From Pseudoalteromonas arabiensis (GTDB taxonomy: Bacteria > Pseudomonadota > Gammaproteobacteria > Enterobacterales > Alteromonadaceae): DNA of 64,000 nucleotides. The stretch spans positions 21,762 through 85,761 of the forward strand of contig NZ_LRUF01000004.1 of NCBI RefSeq assembly GCF_001550155.1, read 5' to 3'. Of the stretch, positions 9,734 through 17,954 are shown piece by piece. The number at the start of each line of letters is the position of its first letter. The first letter of the stretch is position 1. The notes under the pieces were generated by a model. The model made no database searches. It was not told the origin of the DNA and saw only the letters and a list, made by a program, of their open reading frames with translations. A program made the position numbers and the translations under genes.

Positions 9734-12703
9734 TTAGAACGTCATGTTGAAAACCATTTCAACAGTACGTGGTGTCTGCCAAGAAACTGGTGAACCGAAC
9801 TGTGCATTACCATTGAATGCAGCTTCCGATTCAGCAACCTCTTCATAGTTAGTTACATTGCTCGCATCGAACAAGTTTTCAATTTGAAGAGATACGAAAG
9901 CAGAATCAAATACGTCTAAGTAGCTAAGGTCATACTTGAAGTTAACATCTACTGTCGCAGTCCAAGGAGTTCTACCAAAGCTACCACGTGAGAATTTAGT
10001 GTCACCTACATAGTAAGTATCACCATAGTGATAGCTTCCTTGGTCTGGGTAGTAACCAGCACCCAGTGCGTTACGAGGACGGCCTGAAGTTAGACGCGTA
10101 TTCATACCAACGATTAGATTGTCTGATATCGCATATGAACCAAAGATTTTCAGTGAATGGCGACGGTCATTAGGTAAGTAACCATTAGCGCCGTCCATTA
10201 GGTATGGGTAATCCCAGTCTGTTGTTAGACCAGCATCATCCTGACCGTTATCAGATTTAACGTAACCTTCCGCATTACCATAGCTTTGTGACCATGTGTA
10301 GTTCGCTTTAAGCATCCATTGACCATCCCATGCTCTTTCAAGCATTAAGTCAACAGCGTTGTAGTTACGTTTTGCTTCTGGGTAACCTAGCTGTTCAGCT
10401 GTGAAGTTATAGTCCTCTAAAACACCGTCACCGTCAGCGTCATATTGGAAAGATGCGCCTTTACCTGGGTTAAGCAATAAGAAATGATCATCATCAATAC
10501 CGATGCTTTCAAATGCTTTTTCTGCACTCGCATCATCAATTACACTCTTAAGTTCACGACGAGTATATTTGATACCTGCTGACCAGTCTTCATTGATCAT
10601 ACCTTGATAACCAATGATGAATTCATCTTGATACATTGCTTCAAGGCTTGAAGAACGAACACTTACAGGGCTAGGTGCTGTACCGTCACCAAATACAACT
10701 GTGTCACCAAGCTTACCACCTAATTGTGGAACATCATCTGAGCCGATGCTGTCAATTTGGTAATAGTCATGTGTATAAAGCTCTGCACCTGCTAAACGAA
10801 CGTTAGTATTTGATGCTACTGGTAAATGATAACGACCTGCATTGGCAAATACTTTATGCTCACCATCTGCAAAGATGTCGTATGCGATACCTAAACGAGG
10901 AGCAAACTGATTGCTCATTTCAACGAATGTTTCACCGTCAGCATTTAAGTTTTCGAAACTTTCCCAACGGAAACCGATGTTTAGAGTTAGTTGATCATTT
11001 ACATTCCAAACATCTTCAATGTAGAACGCTTCATTGTTGATATCAAATTCGCCACCAACTTCATAGTTACGTACACGAACATAACGACCAGACTCTTGGA
11101 TTGTATAACCATTTGGTAATACAGCACCTGCTTCATAGTTTTGGTATGCGTAGTAGATATCACCAGAAAGGTTTACAACACTCGTTGATGTATTTTTCTC
11201 TGCGTCGTAACCGAAACGCAAGTTGTGATTGTCTGTTACTAACCAGTCAACGTCAAAACGATATTGCTTACGTTCGTCACTATTATCTTCAATAGTAAAA
11301 GACGCCCAACAACCTAAGTTTTGACCAGATGAAAGGTCATAAATTACTGGACAATCTGCGCCATCAGCTGTTGTAGTATCCGTAAACTCAACTTTACCTG
11401 CCATTGCAGAGATTGATAAATAATCTGTAATGTTACCGTTATAACGAACAGACCAGCTTTTACCACCAGACAAGGTTTCAGAATTTAGAGCCGTGTCTTT
11501 GATGATATTGCCATCTGCATCCAAGTCGTAATCAGTAGTCGCAAGAGTACTTTCGTCTTTGAACATCCATGCAGATAAAGAGTGATCTTCATTAATATTC
11601 CAATCTAAACGTGCCAAGTAATAAGGGTCATCATCCTTACGAATACGCATACCGTTACCACGATTGATAAGATCTTCGTATTCATTATCACGCATTTCAT
11701 AAAGACCATAGAAGAATAATGTATCTTCAATTAGAGCACCACTTGCAAAAATATCTGTTTTGCTTGTTTCACGCGCATCACGGCTATTATCAACAATAAC
11801 GTCACCAACACGGTTAGCACAAGTCTCAACTATGTCACCGTTTACAACTTTTTGCTGACAGTCATCGGCTTGATAGTACGAACTAGGGCGGTCACCGTAT
11901 AGCGAGCCAAGATCTTGTCTATGTTGTAGACCAAATTTAAACTCATTAGTACCCGATTTAGTTACAGAGCTTACTACACCACCTGTTGAGCGACCAAATT
12001 CAGCTGAGTAACCACCCGTTTTAACTTGGAAAGATTCATAAGCTAAGAAAGGAATAGTCGCACCACCAACACCATTACGGAAGTTTGTCATGTTAAGACC
12101 GTTCACGTAATAAACGTTTTCAGCTTGAGATGCACCACCAAAGCTTGCAAGTGAGTTACCTTTCGCATCTTCGAAACGAGAATCACCTAAGTTAACACCT
12201 GGAGCAAGTAATGCTACTGATGTGATATCAGGCGCAACTGGTAAACGGTTTAGTTCATCAGCAGAAATATTGAAAGAAGCCTCTGAGCTTGTTGTATCAA
12301 CGCGAGCAATTCGGCTACCCGTTACAGAAATAACCTCTAAGTTACCCTCTATCATCTCTACTTCAAGCGCTGCAACTTTACCAATTCCGATTGTTACGTC
12401 TTTAAGTTCAGATGTTTGATAACCACTTTTTTCAATGCGAATATTGTAAACACCTACAGGAATTGAATTTAAGTTGAACTGACCTCTAGAGTCTACGATA
12501 AGCGTTTTCGTGAAACCATTTGTCTCGTTCGTAATAGTAACAGTTGCACCGGCAATTGGTGCATCGCCTTGTTGCTGTGTTACTACCCCTTTAATTGCAC
12601 CATCAACGTTACTTGCTAGTGACTGCGCACTGTAAAGTGTTAAAGATGAGCAAACGGCAACGCATAAAGCCGCTTTTTTGAATATGTTGTTTTTATGTAT
12701 CAT
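9734..12703 (-). CDS. Oar-like TonB-dependent outer-membrane receptor
   Basis: 989 residues. A signal peptide (about residues 1-30, ending in AQSLAS) is followed by a carboxypeptidase-regulatory-like Ig-type domain (about 33-115, GAIKGVVTQQQGDAPIAGATV). Next come a plug domain (about 125-250, with GFGG-type glycine runs and GRSTGGVVSSVTKSGTNEF) and a long beta-barrel ending in the outer-membrane consensus Phe (VEMVFNMTF). This architecture is that of the Oar/TBDR family, often used for peptides, complex carbohydrates or unknown large substrates. Several Asp-rich loops suggest calcium or cation binding. No substrate enzyme is adjacent. It is followed by a strong terminator. Confidence 0.9.
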   Translation of the reverse strand: MIHKNNIFKKAALCVAVCSSLTLYSAQSLASNVDGAIKGVVTQQQGDAPIAGATVTITNETNGFTKTLIVDSRGQFNLNSIPVGVYNIRIEKSGYQTSELKDVTIGIGKVAALEVEMIEGNLEVISVTGSRIARVDTTSSEASFNISADELNRLPVAPDITSVALLAPGVNLGDSRFEDAKGNSLASFGGASQAENVYYVNGLNMTNFRNGVGGATIPFLAYESFQVKTGGYSAEFGRSTGGVVSSVTKSGTNEFKFGLQHRQDLGSLYGDRPSSYYQADDCQQKVVNGDIVETCANRVGDVIVDNSRDARETSKTDIFASGALIEDTLFFYGLYEMRDNEYEDLINRGNGMRIRKDDDPYYLARLDWNINEDHSLSAWMFKDESTLATTDYDLDADGNIIKDTALNSETLSGGKSWSVRYNGNITDYLSISAMAGKVEFTDTTTADGADCPVIYDLSSGQNLGCWASFTIEDNSDERKQYRFDVDWLVTDNHNLRFGYDAEKNTSTSVVNLSGDIYYAYQNYEAGAVLPNGYTIQESGRYVRVRNYEVGGEFDINNEAFYIEDVWNVNDQLTLNIGFRWESFENLNADGETFVEMSNQFAPRLGIAYDIFADGEHKVFANAGRYHLPVASNTNVRLAGAELYTHDYYQIDSIGSDDVPQLGGKLGDTVVFGDGTAPSPVSVRSSSLEAMYQDEFIIGYQGMINEDWSAGIKYTRRELKSVIDDASAEKAFESIGIDDDHFLLLNPGKGASFQYDADGDGVLEDYNFTAEQLGYPEAKRNYNAVDLMLERAWDGQWMLKANYTWSQSYGNAEGYVKSDNGQDDAGLTTDWDYPYLMDGANGYLPNDRRHSLKIFGSYAISDNLIVGMNTRLTSGRPRNALGAGYYPDQGSYHYGDTYYVGDTKFSRGSFGRTPWTATVDVNFKYDLSYLDVFDSAFVSLQIENLFDASNVTNYEEVAESEAAFNGNAQFGSPVSWQTPRTVEMVFNMTF

Positions 12704-13076
12704 AATTTTCCCTGAATTATTATTTTAGTTACTTTCGCACTTTCGATGTAACAAAATATTTTTACCATTAACACGTGGTATATACAAGTGTTTATTGAAA
12801 CTTTCTGATAACATTTCATTAAGAAAAAAACACACTATATTCAACAACATCTATAAAAACACCTTTTGTTCCTGATAACAAAACAATATAAAAATTGTAA
12901 ATATGAGGTTTACTAAAAAGATTTTCGAGGGAAAAATCAGAATGAATTAGGTATCACTTTATGCTTGAAATGACTTTTTGGTACATAAAGTTAACAAAAA
13001 TTTTTGTAGTTTGAATTAAATAATCACTTGAGAGTGTGGAGCTAAATAAATTATCGCCACTCCACATTTAAATAGA
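12704..13076. other. Intergenic region of 373 bp between the Oar-like receptor and the DUF1704 gene
   Basis: No reading frame worth calling. It should hold the promoter and leader of the receptor gene (near 12704-12900, very AT-rich) and the 3' end of the DUF1704 transcript. A 7-bp inverted repeat (TGTGGAG at 13035, CTCCACA at 13060) lies just after the DUF1704 stop on the minus strand. It lacks a T run, so it is only a weak terminator candidate. Confidence 0.5.
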
Positions 13077-14357
13077 TCAAATAAACAATGGTTTGTAATC
13101 GTTTTCTAATTGCTCAAACGACAAGTTGCCAATAAAACGACCAAAGCTCAGCCACGTTGCTAGGCCTCGCAAGTCTTTAAAGTGTGGCGGAATAAATTTA
13201 GGGTCTTCAATCACACCTAAATCATGCAATTGTGATATCAGTCTGAAATCGTCTATTGAGATTTTACCAACCAATAGCAAGTGCAATTGATCAATTCGGC
13301 CTAACTGAATGGCAACTCGTATTAGGTTATACACCAACACGAAACCTTTAATATAGGCAATATCTTTTGTAAAAGGTAAGCCTGTTGCTGTACTTCCTCT
13401 AAACACGCGTTGAGTGAGCGTGTAGCTGTCGTCCTTGCTCAAGCCTTGTGCTACATAGTCACGATAAATGTCTACAAATTCAGCGCCATCAATAACCTTG
13501 GTAATCCCTTGAATACGGTTAACTAATTTTGCTAAACGTCGAGGCGTCGACTTTAAGGTAATAATTTCGGTCAACACCGCAAGGCCTTCTTGGGTAACCG
13601 TAGAGCTCGGTGTGCCTTTACTTAAACAAGTTAAATAAGGCTGCGCAAGACCGTTTTGGGTCGTCCCCACATGGATCCAGCCTTCATGCACTTCAAGAAT
13701 ATCAAGCTCCCGCTGTGAAAACTTAACATCTTGATTAAGTTTAATGTTGTTTGCACCCGCTGCAGCGTCACTAACAATACCGTCGCTCAGAATGACCTCA
13801 ACATCGATACCCGGCATTGTTTGAGCCACTTGCGATGCTAAAATTTTAACTGCATCTTCTGCATCAATATTTTTGGGATCATCAGGCAATATATCGGCAT
13901 CGAGCATACTCTTTAGCGGCTGCTCAAGCATAGTGGCAAGCTCAGCAAGTGAAGGCTCTCCAGCATGGAATAAATCTTTGGGGTGACCAAATAGTTCAAC
14001 AGAAAGATCATGAAATTCAGGCGTGCCACGATACTCAATCATACTAAGTACAGTTTTATATTCAGTACACATCTTGCTCATGAATTGGGCAATCGGATTG
14101 AGTTGCCCTAACTGGCTGATGATATCGCGATTTAAATCAGAAAACGCACGGCGTAACTCACTTGGTACAAAACCAAGATCACGTTGCTGGTAATAGGCTT
14201 GATCAACCGTTGGGTTTTTCTGGCATTTATGCTTAAAAAACTCTTCTTTGATCTGTTTATCCCAATTGATCGCATCAAGAATACGAATGGGTGTTTGCAG
14301 TGCGATTAATCGGTCAGATAACTCGCGTGTTTTTGCTAATAATGCCTTATCTATCAT
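13077..14357 (-). CDS. DUF1704 (MATCAP-like) putative metallopeptidase, QEGLA-motif protein
   Basis: 426 residues. The sequence has HEGWIH at residues 224-229, an HExxxH zinc-binding arrangement, and TQEGLA at 255-260, the QEGLA motif that names this family and supplies a downstream Glu. DUF1704 proteins include the mammalian tubulin tyrosine carboxypeptidase MATCAP, where HExxxH plus a later Glu form the zinc site. Bacterial members are often labelled 'flavohemoglobin expression-modulating QEGLA motif protein'. A cytoplasmic metallopeptidase, perhaps a carboxypeptidase, is the inference; the substrate is unknown. There is no signal peptide. A perfect 12-bp hairpin ends directly at the start codon and leaves no separate ribosome binding site visible. 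Confidence 0.82.
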   Translation of the reverse strand: MIDKALLAKTRELSDRLIALQTPIRILDAINWDKQIKEEFFKHKCQKNPTVDQAYYQQRDLGFVPSELRRAFSDLNRDIISQLGQLNPIAQFMSKMCTEYKTVLSMIEYRGTPEFHDLSVELFGHPKDLFHAGEPSLAELATMLEQPLKSMLDADILPDDPKNIDAEDAVKILASQVAQTMPGIDVEVILSDGIVSDAAAGANNIKLNQDVKFSQRELDILEVHEGWIHVGTTQNGLAQPYLTCLSKGTPSSTVTQEGLAVLTEIITLKSTPRRLAKLVNRIQGITKVIDGAEFVDIYRDYVAQGLSKDDSYTLTQRVFRGSTATGLPFTKDIAYIKGFVLVYNLIRVAIQLGRIDQLHLLLVGKISIDDFRLISQLHDLGVIEDPKFIPPHFKDLRGLATWLSFGRFIGNLSFEQLENDYKPLFI

Positions 14358-14389
14358 GCTCTAGGCTCACTGTGTAATGAGCCTAGAGC
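14358..14389 (-). promoter_or_regulatory. Perfect 12-bp hairpin abutting the DUF1704 start codon
   Basis: GCTCTAGGCTCA (14358-14369) pairs perfectly with TGAGCCTAGAGC (14378-14389) around eight bases. On the minus-strand transcript the 3' arm ends at the base before the ATG at 14357, so any ribosome binding site would sit inside the stem. It could also be a terminator for the upstream thioredoxin-like gene, but no T tract follows. Confidence 0.6.
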
Positions 14390-14436
14390 ATAGGCTAAAT
14401 TTGTATAATTACAAAGCTAAATTAATCGGTTTTTAG

Positions 14437-15303
14437 CTAAAATTTAGCCTGTGTAGTGGCTAACTTTCCATCGTTGTAGATAAGTAAAGTTGGTACCGAA
14501 TTAATGCCATTTTCGAGAAATAAATCGTTACCATAATCGATTGAAACCGGCATACTTGCAGAGAATTTATCAACATATTCTTGCACTGCACTTTGATCGG
14601 TCCACAGCTGGCTCACTTTAACTTCCACATCAATTCCTTGCTCTGTCAACTTATTAACATGTTGCTGTGCTAATACACATTGCTTTGCCATAGCAGGGCG
14701 AGTGTCGGCTAAGTACCAGTCGCACCACGTTGCGGTGAATAGCACTGCTTTTTTGCCTTTTTTCGGAATAGTCAATGGAGTCGCTTGGCCTTGTTTTTCG
14801 CTAAGCAGTCGTGCTTTTTCAACTTTGCCATTGTGTGATAACAAACGTAATGTGTTATCAAGCGGCTTATCGGCTTCGTGGCCTTGAAAAATCACTTTCT
14901 CATCGCTATCAATTAACACATGAAAAGGGGTGCCCATAAATTCATAATGTTTCGCAACTTGGCCTGTGTGATCCGTAAATAGTGGCATACTAAGTGAGAA
15001 ACGCTCTTTAACCTTAGCAACAGCGTGTGCATCATCATTGAGGTCGATATTAATAGCTACAAATTGAATTTTATCGCCATATTGCTCATAAGCATGCTGA
15101 AAATGCGGCATCTGCTCCATACATGGCTTGCACCAGGTAGCCCAAAACTTTAAGTAAACTGGTTTCTTGCCTAAGTAACTGCCAAGTTTAACAATTTGTC
15201 CTGCTTCATTTTCTAAAACAAGGGGGGGTGTATTCGCCGATATTCTTTGGCTAACAAGCAACAAGCCTGTTAGCAGCACCAAAGGAAAAAACTTATATTT
15301 CAT
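14437..15303 (-). CDS. TlpA/ResA-like periplasmic thioredoxin-fold protein with a second degenerate domain
   Basis: 288 residues. A signal peptide (about 1-23, ending RISA) is followed by a redoxin/TlpA domain with FWATWCKPCMEQ, the active pair C58-x-x-C61. A second thioredoxin-like segment starts near residue 180: LFTATWCDWYLAD keeps the first Cys but not the second, while MAKQC supplies a Cys further on and NSVPTLLIYN looks like the cis-Pro strand. The protein is therefore a tandem-thioredoxin oxidoreductase of the periplasm, about twice the usual length. It lies upstream of DUF1704 in the same direction, 79 bp apart. Partner proteins are not evident. Confidence 0.8.
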   Translation of the reverse strand: MKYKFFPLVLLTGLLLVSQRISANTPPLVLENEAGQIVKLGSYLGKKPVYLKFWATWCKPCMEQMPHFQHAYEQYGDKIQFVAINIDLNDDAHAVAKVKERFSLSMPLFTDHTGQVAKHYEFMGTPFHVLIDSDEKVIFQGHEADKPLDNTLRLLSHNGKVEKARLLSEKQGQATPLTIPKKGKKAVLFTATWCDWYLADTRPAMAKQCVLAQQHVNKLTEQGIDVEVKVSQLWTDQSAVQEYVDKFSASMPVSIDYGNDLFLENGINSVPTLLIYNDGKLATTQAKF

Positions 15304-15492
15304 TGTGCGATCCTCAAATAAAACGTAGCTTAAGCGTAAGGTAAGCCAAAGGATTGTAAATTTTCGACATCAGCCATGCTAATGTCATTTTAATGATTTA
15401 TCGCAAAGTAAAGCTTATTAACACTCAAAACATTAAGAATAGCACTAAACTTTTTATAGATAGTAAACGTATTACACCAAAAAGGAGTCATC

Positions 15493-15753
15493 ATGAAAAA
15501 CGAGTTAGACGGTAAATTAATTCTTTCTGTGTATGAGAAAATTATTCAACACGGTGAAGATCACGAAGACGGTAAACTCTATGAAGGTATTTGCGCTTTT
15601 TCAGATATCGATGGCTATACAGTATATCTAAAAGGCAGCGGTGTATTACTGCGCTTTGGTTTTCACAATACCTATCACCTTGACTATCAACACGAAAAAA
15701 ATAAAGAAGACTTTTTAAAGAAAGTGCTTTATATCGCAGAAAAGGAACTATGA
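15493..15753 (+). CDS. Small DUF3081-like protein
   Basis: 86 residues, acidic and soluble, with AAAAAGGAG nine bases before the ATG. The compact sequence (KLILSVYEKIIQHG, YEGICAFSDIDGYTVYLKG, a long C-terminal helix) resembles the small DUF3081 family of marine gammaproteobacteria. No function is known to me. It is followed after eight bases by another small gene in the same direction, so the two form a short operon. Confidence is good that it is a gene, modest for the family. Confidence 0.7.
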   Translation: MKNELDGKLILSVYEKIIQHGEDHEDGKLYEGICAFSDIDGYTVYLKGSGVLLRFGFHNTYHLDYQHEKNKEDFLKKVLYIAEKEL

Positions 15754-15760
15754 ATACATA

Positions 15761-16057
15761 ATGAAACGACGGGTAAAAGCTGAGTCAAAACAACAGACTG
15801 TATTTATCAATGAGGTTATTAATGAACTTAAAAGTAATCCTGATAAGTTAGATATCATCCGCGATAATCTGAGTTACTATCGTGAGCAACAGTTTCTTAA
15901 GCGTGGTTTTCTGCTCGCTATTGAGCGCTTTGATTGGGTGTTTGAAGCAAGCAATGATGTAGAGCAAATTTGCGCGCAAATTCTAGCTGATGATTATATT
16001 GGTAAACGTTTGCGCCGCTACCCCTTGCTATATAAGGGTGTCATTGAGCGTACTTAG
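15761..16057 (+). CDS. Small hypothetical protein
   Basis: 98 residues, basic at the N terminus (MKRRVKAESK), mostly helical, no signal peptide or membrane segment. It follows the DUF3081-like gene closely and AAGGA near the end of that gene can serve as its ribosome binding site. I do not recognise a family. Clean start, coupling to the preceding gene and ordinary codon use support it as real. Confidence 0.6.
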   Translation: MKRRVKAESKQQTVFINEVINELKSNPDKLDIIRDNLSYYREQQFLKRGFLLAIERFDWVFEASNDVEQICAQILADDYIGKRLRRYPLLYKGVIERT

Positions 16058-16137
16058 AACGATTCCCACCGCTAAAACATGATCTGTCCGGTAAAAAATG
16101 CTAGGTTAGCGCCATTTTGAAAATACGAGAACTGGAC

Positions 16138-17733
16138 ATGTCAAAAACAATAAACTCTCACAACACCCATGAGGGTGGTAACAATGGGTTATTTAACCGA
16201 TTTTTAGCCACCGTTGAATTTCTGGGCAATATGTTACCCCACCCTATTACATTATTTGCAATGTTCTGTGTTGCGATCATCGTATTCAGTGGTATTGCCG
16301 ATTGGTTTGGCCTAAGTGCCATCGACCCACGCCCAGAAGGTGCTGCAGGTCGCGACCCTGATGGTGTAATTGAGGTTGTCAGCTTACTCAGTGCTGAAGG
16401 CCTACAACGTATCGTTACAGGGCTTGTGACTAACTTTACCAGCTTTGCGCCACTTGGTACGGTACTGGTTGCTTTATTGGGCGTCAGTGTTGCAGAGCAC
16501 TCAGGTTTACTCTCTGCAGCTATGCGTGGCATGGTAATGGGTGCATCTAAACGATTAGTTACCTTTATGGTGGTGTTTGCTGCGATTTTATCAAATACGG
16601 CATCAGAGCTTGGCTACGTAGTACTTATTCCACTCGCTGCAATGATCTTTCACAGCCTTGGCCGTCATCCACTTGCGGGTCTTGCTGCCGCATTTGCGGG
16701 TGTTTCAGGTGGGTACAGCGCTAACTTATTACTAGGCACCATTGACCCTTTGCTAGCTGGTATCACTACGCCCGCTGCACAAATGATTGATCCGAACTAC
16801 CAAGTTGGCGCTGAAGCTAACTGGTATTTCATGATGATTTCAGTATTTTTAATCGCTATTTTGGGTACTCTCGTTACTGAGAAAATCGTTGAGCCGCGGC
16901 TTGGCAAATACAACCCAGAAGAAGCTAGTAATGATTTGCCAAAAAATGATATTGCCGGTTTAACCGATAAAGAAAAGTCAGGCCTTAAGTGGGCTGGTGT
17001 TTCATTGTTAGTGGTTTCATTATTACTTGCATGGACAATTGTTCCTGACGACGGCATTTTACGCAACCCAGAAACAGGCCTTGTAGCACACTCGCCATTT
17101 TTAAAAGGCATTGTAGTATTTATCTTTGTGACTTTCGGTATCCCAGGGTTTGTTTACGGCCGCGTTGTTGGCACCATGAAAAACGATAAAGATGTCATCG
17201 ATGCCATGAGTAAAAGCATGAGCTCGATGGGGATGTACATTGTGCTGGTATTCTTTGCAGCACAGTTCGTTGCCTTCTTTAAATGGACCAACTTAGGCAC
17301 AATTTTAGCGATTAACGGCGCTGCTCTATTACAAGCGCTAAACCTAACTGGTCCTGAAGTTTTCGTGCTATTCATTTTAATGTGTGCGCTAGTAAACTTA
17401 AGCTTGGGTTCTTCATCAGCACAGTGGGCTGTCACTGCACCAATCTTCGTACCAATGTTAATGCTTATAGGCTACGCACCGGAGACTATTCAAGCAGCGT
17501 ATCGAATTGGTGACTCGGTAACAAACCTTATTACTCCAATGATGAGTTACTTTGGCTTGATACTAGCTGTTGCAACTAAATATAAGAAAGACATGGGTAT
17601 TGGTACATTGGTTGCGACCATGCTTCCTTACAGCATGATATTCTTTGTTGGTTGGGTCGCGTTATTCTACTTATGGGTATTTGTACTGGGATTACCTGTG
17701 GGCCCTGAATCACCGATTTATTATCAGCCTTAA
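16138..17733 (+). CDS. AbgT family transporter (p-aminobenzoyl-glutamate type)
   Basis: 531 residues from ATG 16138; an in-frame TTG at 16117 adds nothing typical. AbgT proteins are inner-membrane transporters first described for p-aminobenzoyl-glutamate uptake, and some members export sulfonamides. The sequence shows about ten hydrophobic spans, the N-terminal LGNMLPHPITLF, and the two family blocks SELGYVVLIPLAAMIF and LSLGSSSAQWAVTAPIFVPM. The C-terminal segment SVTNLITPMMSYFGL is also typical. It is monocistronic: a clear terminator follows. No abgA/abgB peptidase genes are adjacent, so the substrate is open. Confidence 0.9.
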   Translation: MSKTINSHNTHEGGNNGLFNRFLATVEFLGNMLPHPITLFAMFCVAIIVFSGIADWFGLSAIDPRPEGAAGRDPDGVIEVVSLLSAEGLQRIVTGLVTNFTSFAPLGTVLVALLGVSVAEHSGLLSAAMRGMVMGASKRLVTFMVVFAAILSNTASELGYVVLIPLAAMIFHSLGRHPLAGLAAAFAGVSGGYSANLLLGTIDPLLAGITTPAAQMIDPNYQVGAEANWYFMMISVFLIAILGTLVTEKIVEPRLGKYNPEEASNDLPKNDIAGLTDKEKSGLKWAGVSLLVVSLLLAWTIVPDDGILRNPETGLVAHSPFLKGIVVFIFVTFGIPGFVYGRVVGTMKNDKDVIDAMSKSMSSMGMYIVLVFFAAQFVAFFKWTNLGTILAINGAALLQALNLTGPEVFVLFILMCALVNLSLGSSSAQWAVTAPIFVPMLMLIGYAPETIQAAYRIGDSVTNLITPMMSYFGLILAVATKYKKDMGIGTLVATMLPYSMIFFVGWVALFYLWVFVLGLPVGPESPIYYQP

Positions 17734-17751
17734 GTGAGCACCTCTTCTGAA

Positions 17752-17783
17752 GAAAAAAGCCAAGCACTCGCTTGGCTTTTTTG
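17752..17783 (+). terminator. Rho-independent terminator of the AbgT gene
   Basis: AAAAAAGCCAAGC and GCTTGGCTTTTTT form a 13-bp stem with a four-base loop and a T tract within the 3' arm. Confidence 0.92.
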
Positions 17784-17954
17784 CCTGTGTAATTACCCTG
17801 TGGCACTCAGCTTTATAGTAAGAATCAGTTAGCAGCTTCGACAATCGAGTTTGACTTCAATCAAATTTAAGCCCATTTTTTAAACACAACCTATATAAAC
17901 AGACTATATTCTTATATTGCTCAAAGACATAATTAATAAACAAGGACGCTACAC

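Noticed and set aside
13035..13066. Terminator after the DUF1704 gene
   Set aside because: Only seven paired bases, a long loop and no T tract; kept as a note in the intergenic entry.
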